A stretch of 64,000 bases of DNA, from assembly GCA_007922195.1 (NCBI GenBank), contig ML681996.1:15749990-15813989 (forward strand), in the 5' to 3' direction. Source of the DNA: Podocnemis expansa (Eukaryota; Chordata; Testudines; Podocnemididae). Every line of letters begins with the position of its first letter. Within the stretch, counting starts at the first letter, position 1. The notes beneath the pieces were generated by a model. It did no database searches. It worked only from the letters and a program-made list of their open reading frames with translations, and was not told the DNA's origin. Below are positions 46,921 to 58,709 of this stretch, in pieces. A program made the translations under genes and the position numbers.

Positions 46921-49064
46921 CCCTGAGTTAATCTACCCCTGTCTCACTCTGTCTCTTTTTCATCTCCTCTGAAAAATTTCTCTCCAAAACTTAAGTTCAA
47001 TATGGTTAAACTGAGTTCTTCATGTTCTTCCTATGCTGCTTTCATTTCCACATGCTTTGTCACAATTGTTAACAGCATTTTCTCTTGTTTGCTTCAGTTT
47101 GTAACTTTGTCAACACTTATTCATGTCTTTTGCCTCACACTTAGCCAAGTCCTGCTTTTTCTTTCTTCAAAATGTTGCCTGAGATTAGCCTGTTTCTTTC
47201 TATTACTACTGTTAATATTCTTATCCTTTCAGGCTCAATAATTGCAGCCTCTTCTTTTTGTTTGCTAGCTCATTCCTTGCTGACACAAACAACTCGGTCC
47301 TAGACCCAAAAAATTACTTCTGAGTTCACCTTCCTTGCACAGTGATCTCACCGTGTTTCCACTTTTTAAGTATTTACATTGGTTTCCACAATCCACTGCA
47401 TCAGATTATCATTTTTTTTTAGTCTTTTATGCCTTGCCTATCTTTGCCTGCTGTTATTTGTGCTGATCTCTTTTCACATCACTCTTCCCACGTTCTCACT
47501 TTTGCCAATGATATCTGGCTAATTGCTCACATCTCTGCTCCTCCCATCATCATCCCTATACATTCTTTTATGTCTTCCCCTGAGCTAGTCCACATAAGGC
47601 CACTTTGCATTTCTACAAGAAACTATTTTATGGGCACCTGGAAATAATCCTCCCCCAGGAACATTTAGCAACTTGGCCACTTTTCTTCTATTGCAATAGC
47701 CACAACACAAAATTCCTGTTGTGCAAAAACTTTTGACATTCTCCAAATTTTGTTTTCTTTTGATTCATTGTAGCTTGAGTCAGGACTTCCAAGCCTCCAG
47801 TTCCATGATAAGAAGTGAAAAGTCCTGAGTTCCCCAAAGGTTTGTAGGCTTCCTTGTGTGGAAGTGGGAATCTAGACTCTGAGATTCCCCCCCAGCTGTG
47901 TTGACTGGCTTCCTCAACTGTTTGACTCTTGAGGCAGCTGGCTTCCCAAGCTGCACTAATCAGCCAGCCTGGGGAACAGCTGGCCTGGGAGTCTACAAAG
48001 CTCTGGGGTCTTGACTGAGAGGCAGTTCTTCAGGCAGGTTGCTGAAGAGTTGAGTAAGCTTGCAGGAAACCAGGCTGTGTTCTATTGAAAGATGCATTGA
48101 AAGCAGCACATTTCTATGAAATTGTTTCTCTTTCAATGATCCTGTGTTTTCTCATAAAATCATTCTTTCAGAAAATTTCCAAACAGCTGTGTACCCCTTT
48201 TCACTCTTTGTGCCTGTTTTTGCTACTTAGAATATAATCTAGAGTGTAATTTAGAGTGTAAATTATGTCTCTTTTTATGTTTGAAAAGCAGCCAGCACAC
48301 TGGAAATAATTGTAAATTATTGCATAGTTTTGTTGTGTGCGGTTAAGTACATGTTGCATGTCAGCCCAGAGAAAGTTGCATTTCAATAATGGTGGACATA
48401 ATTCCATACATGCCTGTGTGAAAATATAGTTCATACAACATGACAAAAAATATACCATCCAAATGAAGCTACACAGTGACTTGATGTAAGTGGAACAGAC
48501 TAAATTTATGTCAATTTTGACTCTGTCACTGTCAATGAAGTCCCACCTCAATTAACCAATTGAGATTTACCTGGGATACAGGACTAATACTCATATTCTT
48601 GTAGAAATGCCATGGGATATTTAACCACAAGTGGTTTTAGCAACCTGATTTTTACAATCTCATCTGAAAATTTAGAGCCTGATCTAACTTCTATGGAAAT
48701 CAACAGAAAGAGTCCCCACTGATATTACTAGAATTTGGATCAGGTCCCAAGTAGGCATTAGTCTGGTAATGACAAGGCAGTACTATTTGCTGCATCCCTA
48801 CTGTCTCAACCCTAACACTTCCCTCTCATGCAAGAGGCTACCAGACCAAGTCTTGTTTAGCATATGCGATATGCTAAAAGCAGCTTAAAGGCGAACTAAA
48901 TATCATCAGTTCATATCCTCCATTTCTCTATACTAAATGACTCAATGCTACATTATTTGATTAGAGATGTACACTGTCAATATTAAAATAAAATACTCAG
49001 TATTAAACCACTCAAAAATTCAAATAACATTTTAGTATTCAAGGAGGGGATTACGTCATTAAAG
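46921..49064. other. No gene recognised; pyrimidine-rich part and a decayed hairpin
   Basis: 47000-47700 is C/T-rich with ORFs of low complexity. At 48678-48744 'cctgatctaacttctatgg' ... 'tttggatcagg' forms a decayed long hairpin. No domain was recognised. Confidence 0.4.
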
Positions 49065-49315
49065 GTGATAGTATGAGAGGCAGGTGGTCCAATGCACAGG
49101 AGAATAGAATGAAAATTCTATGCCCGGCTCTGCTGCTGACCTACTTCTATGATCTTGGTCAAGTCACTTCACCTCCTTGTGTCCCTGTTTGTTTTGGTAG
49201 TTAAGATTAATATATTTTTCAGGCAGGGTCTGTTTTTTGCTACATGTTAGTACAATATCTAGCATATTGAGGTCCGTCTCTTATTTGGGCTATTTTTATA
49301 GAGACGATAATAAAT
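49065..49315 (+). mobile_element. MIR/CORE-type SINE
   Basis: 'ggtggtccaatgcacagg' (tRNA-derived head), 'cccggctctgctgctgacc', the core string 'atcttggtcaagtcacttca' and 'cctccttgtgtccctg', then the 3' part with 'caatatctagcatattgag' and a terminal 'gataataaa'. This is the order of MIR-like SINEs in reptiles. Mutated but nearly full length. Confidence 0.82.
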
Positions 49316-51982
49316 GAGACTTGCATATACTGGTTACTGGATATGCCATTCAAGTATGCTGCCTAGGATGATATGTCTTATATGTTCATTAGGCAAAGCC
49401 CTGGGTTGGCATAGTTTGTGGGTTCGAGTTCTTCCCTACTATGTTCAGTTTATAAACTGTTTAGTTCAGGGAAGAGCTTTTTTTAAATATAAGGTATCTT
49501 TACCAGCCCTGTAATTTACAGATTAGTTTGCAGGGCATGAGCTTTTCAGTAAAATACAAAGGTCTGGACATGTTGAGAGCTTTCAATTTAACTATATAAC
49601 ATGAAGAAGGGTGGAGGGCTCATAAGAGGCTCTGACATATACACTAACTCATTACTGAAGTAAGAAGCAAGCATGTTATTAGTGGCTTCTGGAATTGTTG
49701 CTTGTTGTCTGAATATAAACCAAATCACAGAGTCCCGTGTCCAGTTATATACACAGATTACTTTGTAAAACCTGGGGTGGATTCTAGGATACCACCCTGT
49801 TATATCATCCTCCACAAACCTATTATCCATGTTGTTGACAAATATAGAGAGCTGGCATATGACTCATTTATTTCTGAAAGTGTTTCCTCAGCACGCACAT
49901 ATGGTGTTTACAGCGCCTTTACAAGTGGTGCACTTTTAGAGAACTGGAGATTTTCAGAGTCAAAGACTTGGCACAGATAGCATTCTCTACTGTACAAGCA
50001 GAGGGCAAACATCCTGACTAGTCTGGCTTAGAGGCATTCACACAATGCTCCAGTCAGAAGCCATTTACTACCCCTTTGTTTATTTTAACACATAACTCAT
50101 TTTATGTGGAATGCAGAACTCTCTTTTGCCAATATATCTTGCCTCAGTTGCTGCCATGGCAACAAGTTGCTTTTTTGCTGAAATTTAGCTGAACTATAAT
50201 TTGGACACTAGTGAAGCAATACTCTACATTGCAAAAATCTAAACTGGTCCAACTGTGCTCCTCAATCAAGTTCCTTCTTATTAACAGTTAGATGGATTCT
50301 GCTCTCACACCTAGGCAACTTCACTGAAGTTAACCATGGTTGTCTGAGTGTACGTGAAAACAAGCACAGTTATAAAGGATATTACAAAAGGAGAAAGGGC
50401 ATTTCCTATAGGAAGTATTGGTTTTGTAAGTCCCTGACGTTTAACTTTTCACTAGATGTTCTATTGGATTCAGTATATTGGAGAGTCCAAATTCTGGCTC
50501 TATGCATCTGTTACCAATCTAGTTTTAAACCTGGCACTTTAATTTATTTGTTTTACTTATGTAAGACTGCAGAAGAATTTAATAAAGATGAAGATTCAAA
50601 GCTCAGAAAGTGCATGGTATTAGAAACTTTTCTTTGGGAACATTTCTGGTATTTCAAAGTTTCTCCCTCTCTCAACTTAGAAACAGAAGTTTAAACTGTA
50701 TTATATTTTTAAACTTGTGCTTTGTCATTATGTGTGCATTTCTGTTGAGTGGGCCTTTCTGACAGAGTGTTATTTGAAAAGACAGTTAAGTTGGAGGATC
50801 AGGTTTGTCCTGCTTAAGATCAGTTCTAGATGCAGATTTCCATATGAAGCATATTGTCCTTTTTTTTGAGCTTATTGAAAGAGTGAAGGAAAACCATTCT
50901 GCTGTTAGAAGTTAACTTTACTGATTCAATGTGGTGTATTAAAATGCAGTGTTATATAACCTGAACTGCTTCTGACTTTACAAACACATTGGCACAAAGT
51001 GAGGAAGGGAACTAAAGGCGAACTGCAGGTAGAAAGGTGAATTCCAATTGCAGAGAGAATTTAGTGACTTTTTGGCCACATGAACAGATGGTGTTGTTTA
51101 TTTGTTATGTGAAGAAGATGTAGATTTGATTGTCATCTGTATATTAATAGCGTTTTAGTTCATGCTGTTCAACAGTCTTCCCTACTGGCTTCATGTAGCT
51201 GTTGAGAGGAGGATCCATTTTGGACTTCAGAGAGAAAACAATATGTCCATCACGCCTAACTGGCAGTAGTCCGAGTGATAAAATTGAGGTCATTTCAGTG
51301 TTTCCCTTCTTCTCACAAATGAAATGGAATAGACTTTTTTTTTTTTTTTTTTTTTTTTAATGTTTTGCGAGTGCTTAGTGCACAGCAGTTTTTTTGTTTC
51401 TATCAGTGATGTGAAGGGCATATGTATCTAGAAAGTTTCACTTTTCAATGGGCCGAAAAATAACCTACTGAATTTCAAACACAGAAAGTTGTTGTCTGTA
51501 TCAAATAGCATTGTCCAGTATGAATGTATGGCCCAAGTCCATGTCCAGAAGGAGATAACCATCAGGGCCATTCATGGTCTCACTATTTGCCAGTAGCCTT
51601 GTTGGAAAGGTACAGAATATTGATAGAATCTGTAAAGAGAGTTGAAGATGTCCCATGCTGCATTTTTTAATCAACTAGCTCAGGAATTGAAGGTTATTGT
51701 ATGTGTGGAGAAATGGATAAGACACGTGAAACAGTAAGATAGAAGGAGGTGCAAACAAAGGTAGAGGATAAAAGAATAGTCAAACACTTTTATTTCCTAT
51801 TTCTCCCAACAACTTTTGGTCAAATCCTAAGTCAGTTCCTTAAACTCTCTCTGTATGTAGATCTTCCATGCACTTCAGTGAGACATCTATGCATTGGACC
51901 TGATCCAAATCCCACTGAAGGCAACATGCCATCAAGGAGGTGTTAGGCATATGAATCTACAGATCCTTACTTCCTGGAGCAC
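49316..51982. other. No gene recognised; T-run
   Basis: A T-run of 24 lies at 51335-51358. A 92-residue plus-strand ORF (49702-49980) overlaps an 80-residue minus ORF and has no motif. Confidence 0.5.
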
Positions 51983-52991
51983 AGGATAAATATAGATCCA
52001 AAGGGGTAGTCATATTGGTTTAGTTCAGCAAAACAAACAAAGAGTCCTGTGGCACTTTTAAAGACTAAAAAGATTATTTATCGCATGAACTTTCATGAGA
52101 GAAAATCCCACTTTGTCAGATTATTTGAAGATGAGGAATTTACAGAATGGGAGGAAAATAAATGCAGGGAAGTATAAGGCATAGGATCAAGTCAGACTGT
52201 GACAGCAAATCAAAGAAGCTGTTAAGGTTCAAACACTGGGAAATAGTACATAAAGGAATGTAAGGTCAAATCACCTGTTGTAATGAGAAAAAATCTGTAG
52301 TCCCTATTTAGACCTGAGGCAAAGGTGTCAAATCTTCATATAAATTCCAATTCTGCAGCTTCTCTTTGAAGCTTCAATTTGTTATCCATTTGATTGAGCA
52401 CATCTATTAACAAATTATCAATGGAGTGAGCACAGAAATTGAAGTGTTCCCTTATTGGTTTACTCACTAGCAACTACAGACCAAACAACAGAACCATTAA
52501 AGCAGGCAACAAACCACATTGCCAACTCACATATCTGCCCAAAAGACACCATCACAGGATCTAATCAAACCAGGCGCTCCATAAAAGCTCATTCACCTGT
52601 TCATCCACCAATGTGATTTATACTACGGTGTGCCAGAAATACCTTGCGCCCCCCCCACCTTTTATATTGGACAAAAGGACAGTCTCTGAGCAAAAGGATA
52701 AATGGACACAAATCTGACATCAGAAATCATATTAAAAAAACAATAGGGGAACTCTTTAATCTCTCTGCTCACTCCACTGAGGATTTGTTAACAGCTGTGC
52801 TCAGATAAATGGATAACTGATAAAAGCTTCAAAGAGATACTGCATTTATTTTGCTCCCATTCTGTAAGGTCCCCATTTTCAAAACATCTGACAAAGTGGT
52901 ATTTTCTCTCATAAAAGCTTATGCAATAAATAAATATGTTAGTCTTTAAAACTGCCACAGGACTCCTTGTATGTTTTAGGATAAATATAGA
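51983..52991. mobile_element. Penelope-like fold-back, 981 bp, perfect 14-bp target duplication
   Basis: AGGATAAATATAGA at 51983-51996 and 52978-52991 bounds the unit. The left copy (51997-52460) is antisense: head, 'gagtcctgtggcactttta', ribozyme-like core, 3' UTR shared with the 3.0 kb copy, then the end of the GIY-YIG region. The right copy (about 52463-52977) is sense and starts further 5', with coding remnant reading 'NRTIKAGNKPHCQLTYLP' then 'LYWTKGQSLSKRINGHKSD' (GIY-YIG region, YIGQT-like motif decayed). The right copy lacks about 190 bp of 3' UTR between two CTGCA repeats. Two unequal inverted copies thus sit in one insertion. Confidence 0.9.
52463..52850 (+). pseudogene. Penelope-like GIY-YIG endonuclease remnant (52.5 kb copy)
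   Basis: Frames with stops read 'CPKDTITGSNQTRRSIKAHS', 'SKRINGHKSDIRN' and 'GELFNLSAHSTEDL'. These match the Cys/His linker and GIY-YIG nuclease seen in the 55.8 kb copy (RINGHKSDIKN, GEHFNLPEHPVTD). In Penelope-like elements this domain follows the RT and nicks the target. A C-run at 52649-52656 marks a likely frameshift. Dead. Confidence 0.75.
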
Positions 52992-54363
52992 AGCTGTTTT
53001 CTCTCCAACTGGCAAATCAGCAGCACCAAATCCTTGAGATCTACAATGCTGGTCTGAAAGCAATCATTTGCCCTTTATTTAAATTTTCCATATATAATCT
53101 TGCACTTTCCCATAAACAACAGTTCAGAGAATCTTTTGCTTTTTAAGATGAAGAGTTGCCAGCCTCAATTGTCTCTGGCATTACCAATTAACATTAGAAC
53201 AGTGACTGCCTCATAATTAAAGTAGGAAGACAATGAAAGTTTAGGGGAATGAACGATGGCATTTTGAGGAAACATTGCATTGTTTCATTTTCAGAACATC
53301 ATGAAACAAAAATATAACAATCTTTTCACTGCTCAGTCATTTTATATAAAATACTTTAAAAATTTGCTGTCAAAATTGTTATAACTTACAAATACTTAAA
53401 AAGACAAGGTCACGGAAATAAGAACAAGCTTTTTGTAATCATGACATGTTTTGTTATGGCATTTGAATATATCAGTTTTCTGAATACTCGTCACATCTTA
53501 GAAAAATTTTATCTCAACAGTTTCCCTCCCATAATAGAAAGCTTTAACAAGTAAGTACTGGATCTTGACATTATGACAATCACAGCACTAATCCCCATTA
53601 TGATTACATGCTTTAATGCATTCTTTTGAACAGCCCATTGCCAACAAGCCCATTGTAAGCATCACATAAAGAGACTGGTAGCAATGATGCTTTTTATTTA
53701 TTCTAATTATATGCTCTCCCTCAAGGCAGCCCATTTTCCTCAATAGAGAGAATATTTGAAATGTTCCTATGTGCAGTGAAAAAATATTAATCTTTCAGTT
53801 TTAATTTCCTTTTTATGTTTTCTTTTTTATGAAGTTTTCCACTGCAATTAAAGAACTGGAATTGAAAAGCCTGTAAGTTAAAATAGATGTCTCACAGACA
53901 TACTGTGACTATCCTCCTATTATCTTTTTCCTGTAAATGTTTAGGCTCCTCCATGGGGATGTTTTGTGAATGGAATGGGCTAAATCCTTTCAATGGGAGT
54001 TTTGCCAGAGTGAGTACTGCAGAATTTGGCCATAACTGTATATCTGATTCATCTTACTTAAAATAAGTGAAATGACAAGCTTTGGTGACTGGCAAGGTCA
54101 AGAAAATTCATATACCTCACATAAACTTTAAAGTTAAATGGCTCATAAGGATATCCACTTCCAGACAGTAAAACTATAACAAGTCATTATCAATGCATGA
54201 TACTGAAGCTTTCATATTTTCTAACATGTTGAAGTAGATATTATACTACGAGGCAAATTACAGTTAGCTCTCAGTGGGTTTGGTAGAAGTGGAGGTCATA
54301 AAAAGAACCCCTTCTCATTTCCATTAAAATTACACAGTTAGGATACTGTTGCTGTGTCCCCTG
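52992..54363. other. No gene recognised
   Basis: AT-rich, nothing identified. Confidence 0.5.
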
Positions 54364-54689
54364 TAAGATAGGATCAAGTTCCAGAGGGGTAGTCATGTTA
54401 GTTTATTTCAGCAAACAAACAAGGAGTCCTGTGGCACTTTTAAAGACCAACAAATTTATTTATAGCACACACTTTCATCAGTATAATCCTACTTCATCAG
54501 ATGAATGAAATGGAAACTGCACTGTGTTAGGTGTGTATATATACACACAGAAAAGGGTGCGTCACAAGGTCATTCCAGAGGGGTACTCTGTTGATCTACT
54601 ATGGAAAACCAAACAGCCATTTTGATTCAAAGAGTGTAGATGTGTACTTTTAAGGTCAAAAGATGAGAGGATGGGAATGTTAAAAGAGA

Positions 54690-55770
54690 GGAAATTTCCT
54701 TTTCTGGTGAATTAGCCTTTTTTAAGTCTCTACTGAGACCTAATCTAATGGTGTCACATTTGCACATGGATTCCAGCTCTGCAGTTTCACACTGAAGTGT
54801 GGTTTTGAAGGATTTTTTTCTTCTGAAGTTCTGAAACTTTCACATCTGTTACAGAATCTCCAGGGGAATTGAAGTGCTACCCTACTGGTTTTTGAAGGTT
54901 ACCCTTGTTGATGTTTGTTTTGTGTCCATGTATTATTTTACACACAGACAGTCCAGTTTGGCAATGTATAAGGCAGAGGGGCATTGTTGCCACATGAGGG
55001 TATATATCATGTTGGTAGATGTGCAAGCGAATGAGCCCCAATGGAGTGACTGCTTTGGTTAGGTCCTATAAAGATGTCACTTGAGTAGATATACAGGCAG
55101 AGTTGGCAACAGGTTTTGTTGCAGGAGTAGGCACCTGGCTTAGTGTTTCTGTTGTATGGTATGTAGCTGCTTGTGAGTATTTGCTTAAGGTTGGGGGGCT
55201 ATCTGTAAGCAAGGACTGGCCTGCTTCCCAAAGCTTGAGAGAGTGACGGATTGTCTTCCATGGTAGGTTGTAGATCCTTCATGATATGCTAGAGGGACTT
55301 TACTTGGGAGCTGTAGGTGATGACCAATGGAGTTTTGTTGTGTTTCTTGTTGGGCCTGTCCTGTGATAGTTGACTTCTGGGCACCTGTCTGGCTCTGCCA
55401 ATCTGTTTTTTCACTTCCCCAGATGGGTAATGTAGTTTTAAGAATGCTTCATAGAGCTCCTGAAGGTGTTTGTGTCTGTCTGAGGGATCAGAGTAAATGT
55501 GATTGTATTTTAGGGCTTGGCTGTATACAGTGGATCATGTAATGTGTCCTGAAAGAAAGCTGGAGGCTTATAGGTAGAAATGGTGGTCAGCAGGTTTTTT
55601 GGTATAGGGTAGTGTTTATGTGGCCATCACTTACTTATACTGTAGTGTCCAGGAAGTGGAGCTCACATGTGGATTGGTCCAGGCTGAGGCTGATGGTGGG
55701 ATGGAAACTGTTGAAATCTCAGTGGAATTCCTCAATGCACTTTTCATGGATCCAGATGATGCAAATGAAA
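54690..55770 (-). pseudogene. Penelope-like RT C-terminus plus GIY-YIG remnant
   Basis: On the minus strand from 55770 down, 'FICIIWIHEKCIEEFH', a stop, 'DFNSFHPTISLSLDQST' and 'CELHFLDTTV' match the RT palm/thumb segment just after the YVDD catalytic box in Penelope-like elements; the box itself is beyond the truncation point. Further on come 'QSLLTDSPPTLSKYS' and a linker with 'GHKTNINKGNLQKPVG' as GIY-YIG remains near 54900. Stops are frequent. It would have made the RT-endonuclease that copies the element. Confidence 0.8.
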
Positions 55771-56232
55771 CACTAAGCCAGATATCTTCTCCTGCAGTGA
55801 AGCCTGTTCCCAATTCTGCCTGCCTATCTATTCAAGTGACACCATCATAGGACCTAACTAAATCAGCCACTCCATCAGGGGCTCATTCACCTGCATATAT
55901 ACCAACATGATATATACCACCATGTGGCAACAATGCCCCTGTGCCTTATATATTGTCCAAATTGAACAGTCTCTGTGCAACAGAATAAATGGACACAAAT
56001 CAGACATCAAGAATGGTAACCTTCAAAAACTAGTAGGGGAACACTTCAATCTCCCTGAACATCCTGTAACAGACATGAAAAGTTACAAAGGAGAAAAACA
56101 AACCTTCAAAACCAGACTTCAAAGAGAAATTGAAGAGCTGGAATTCATGTGCAAAGTTGACACTATTAGACTGGGTCTCAACCGAAACTTAGAATGGCTA
56201 AATCACCAGAAAAAGGTGATTTCCCCTCTTTT
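55767..56232 (+). pseudogene. Penelope-like GIY-YIG endonuclease remnant, best preserved
   Basis: One frame stays open for 148 codons from 55907 and shows 'CALYIVQIEQSLCNRINGH' (decayed YIGQT, then R-NGHKSD), 'GEHFNLPEHPVTD', 'FKTRLQREIEELEFMCKVD' and 'LGLNRNLEWLN'. These are, in order, the YIG strand, the Arg/His helix, the conserved EHF-H block, the Glu-containing helix and the GLN end of the GIY-YIG domain in Penelope-like proteins. The G of YIG is replaced by V. The N-terminal RT is missing, and no start codon belongs to this fragment. Confidence 0.85.
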
Positions 56233-56517
56233 AACATTCCCACCTTTTCATCTATTATTCTTAGGCCCACATGCACACTGTTTGAATCAGAACAACTTGT
56301 TTGTTTTGCTGAAATATACTAACATACTATCTCTCTGGAACTATCTGAATTGACCTTGTGATTCACACTTCTCTGCATGTATACCTAACACACTGCAGTT
56401 TTCATTTCATGCATCTGATGAAGTGGGATAATACTAATGAAAGTTGAGGTTATAAACAAATTTATTGGTCTTTAAATGTGCCACAGGGCTCCTTATTTGC
56501 TTTTCAAAGATAGAAGT

Positions 56518-57439
56518 TTCAGTATTGCAATAGTGCCTAGAAAGGATGTTCCCTTTTGTGGAGAGCATGCATAGAGCTCTGTCATGGTGACATGAGGATG
56601 GAGCAGCAACATATCTCTCAAGTGTTCCTCATTCGAGGGTCATGACTCATGTCAGTCCCAAAGGTCCCGGTATACCACACAAATTTCACACCTTCTCTTT
56701 CAAGTTTCCTGCATGAGTGATGTTTTTTCATCCCTCATTTTGGGTCCTTTAAACACATATGGGTCTTGTTGAGTTAAAAGGCATGAACATGGGCAACAGC
56801 TTCCAAAGAAGCCATGTTCATTACATTTCCTTGTGTCATAATCAATGATTCTCCATAATCCGTCTCCATCCTTTATTACAGTCACCCATGCTGTACACCT
56901 TGCTCCAATACATCACTCCAGTCAGCTCTCCACATTTCTCTAAGCTATAAATTAACCATACAGATGGGTAAAGACCTTAGACCTTTGATTCCATATCCAT
57001 AATTAAGAATCTGTCCAGAGAAACTTGAAACATAGAGAAGGAATTGTACTGCTTCTTGAATGCCAGGTTGAAAGGGGGGAAGCTATGAGGGTGAAGTGTC
57101 TCCTGAAGAATGCTAGTGACTTTCCGTAAGTTTTCATCCAAGAAGAAACAAATGACATGAGTTAATAGGAAGTCAGTAAAATAAAAGATGATTTCAATGC
57201 CTTGAGAAGAATATTGAACTTTAGGGTGATGCATCTGTTCTTTTTGCAGTCATAAGTGGAGAAAGAGAATGGAAAGCTACTATGCTCCTGCCTTTGATCT
57301 CTAGTGTCAATAGCCAGCCACTTGTTTCCTCTCATTGACTGACTCCATTCCACCCACATGTCCCAGCTCAAGAACCTTCTTTGTGCTACATACAATACTC
57401 CATCTTCTTAACATAGTGAGAAATGAGCATCAGGTCAAT
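56518..57439 (-). pseudogene. Unidentified degenerate coding-like segment
   Basis: Two adjoining minus-strand frames stay open for 77 and 85 codons (57395-57162 and 57234-56977), overlapping where one frameshift would join them. A third (56885-56700) shows a Cys-rich 'NEHGFFGSCCPCSCL'. The composition looks protein-like ('FYFTDFLLTHVICFFLDEN', 'FKKQYNSFSMFQVSLDRF'). I cannot name the family. It may be a processed pseudogene or part of an unknown mobile element, or chance. Confidence 0.3.
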
Positions 57440-57485
57440 TCAAACAGTTCCAGAGGGGCACACTCAGTTAGTCTGTTTCAGCAAA
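57440..57485 (-). mobile_element. Penelope-like head fragment (antisense)
   Basis: 'ttccagaggggcacactc' then 'agttagtctgtttcagcaaa' and 'ccaaacaag' match the terminal 45 bp of the 54.4 kb copy. It stops before the 'gagtcctgtggcac' block. Confidence 0.65.
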
Positions 57486-58603
57486 CCAAACAAGTTATTT
57501 TAAAAAACATCAGCTACGGGTATAATGGCAATGACACTGATTATGATAACCCAAAAGTTACCAAAGTATTTCATTTTATTTTCAATCAGAATATCATACC
57601 GGCCATTAACATAGATGCAGTGCAGAAAATAAGATGATTATTGCTGTTAAGCACTGAGTTCTTTCCAAAGTGATTTTACAGTGACTAAATGGGAAACCTG
57701 ACTATGTAGTACATGCCCTTTTTTTTTTTAATTAACTGGAGAGGTCACATACTGTGAATGGAATAAGGAATAAGGGACCATGCTATAAAACAAGAAACAG
57801 TTTGATTGCTGACAGGGTACCAATATAAAGAAGGGATGTGAAATGCACAAAGGGCTTGATTCAAAGTCTACTTAAGTCTTCCACTGATTTCACTGAACTT
57901 TGGATCACACTCATACATGAAACCCTGACACCACTGAAGTAGACAGCAAGATTTCACTGCCATCAGTGGAGCTGAATTTCACTGTATCTGCAATCTAACG
58001 AACATATAAGCTCATCCATGACTTTATTTATGTGAGTAGTCCTGTTGACTTCAATGAGTCTACTCATCTGAGTTACATCACCTGTATGCTTAAATGACTG
58101 CAGGATTGCGGCCAAAGGAGATAGGCAGAAATTACCAGTGCTGGCTCTATGAACTGCTCATGGACTCTGATATTTTGCTGATTCTATTCTTATGGCTTTT
58201 ATTGAGAGCAGTCTGCTAACACTGTCTTTTGTTACCACTGTTGTGAAATTTGAGCTTCTGAGTAAAAGGAAAATCCCTTTTTCTGTCTGAGGATCAAAAG
58301 CAATTTTTTTTTTTGACTAAACGAGAATTTCTGCCTGCAAAAAGTGTTTCTTGTTGGAGAGTGGAAGGGCCCTACTTCAAAATACAGACATTATTTCTAC
58401 CCAGGAAGGCAGAAGTTGTTGCCGTTTTGTATAGTTACAGAAACAGTATTTTGATGTTTTCCTTAATTTTTATGTTTGTTAATTTAAAAAGGAGTTATAT
58501 CAGTCTTCCCTGTGCATTTCATAGAAATTACTATATCAAATACAGAATATTATAGAGATGATGAAAAATCATAATCTGCTCTTGACCTGGTGTTTGGTCT
58601 CAA
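57486..58603. other. No gene recognised
   Basis: Nothing identified, except decayed 'ttgacttcaatgagt'-type motifs near 57850-58060. Confidence 0.45.
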
Positions 58604-58707
58604 TGCAAAAATTGTTCTGTCCAGAATTTTTAAAATAATGCAGTTAGCTCNNNNNNNNNNTGCAAAAATTGTTCTGTCCAGAATTTTTAAAATAATGCAG
58701 TTAGCTC
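58604..58707. repeat. 47-bp duplication across an N gap (probable assembly artefact)
   Basis: The 47 bases at 58604-58650 recur identically at 58661-58707 on the other side of ten Ns (58651-58660). Identical sequence abutting both sides of a placeholder gap indicates unmerged overlapping contig ends rather than a real duplication. Confidence 0.93.
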
Positions 58708-58709
58708 AC

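Larger units (their letters stand above)
54364..56517. mobile_element. Penelope-like fold-back, ~2.1 kb, with RT and GIY-YIG remnants
   Basis: The left copy (about 54382-55770) is antisense and runs from the 3' end back into the reverse transcriptase. The right copy (about 55767-56505) is sense and starts in the linker before GIY-YIG. Arms of about 750 bp (54382-55150 against 55767-56505) enclose a 616-bp loop of RT sequence. Flanks 'aagataggatcaagtt' (54364-54380) and 'aagatagaagtt' (56506-56517) look like a target duplication with a 4-bp indel. Each outer end carries a ribozyme-like core (CTGATGA then GAAA), with weak stem II. Confidence 0.88.

Noticed and set aside
48201..48551. 116-residue minus-strand ORF
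   Set aside because: AT-rich, no recognisable domain, no splice or promoter context, and no second evidence.
55620..55850. 76-residue plus-strand ORF in the Penelope-like unit
   Set aside because: It is the antisense of the RT remnant up to 55770 and then enters the sense copy out of frame.
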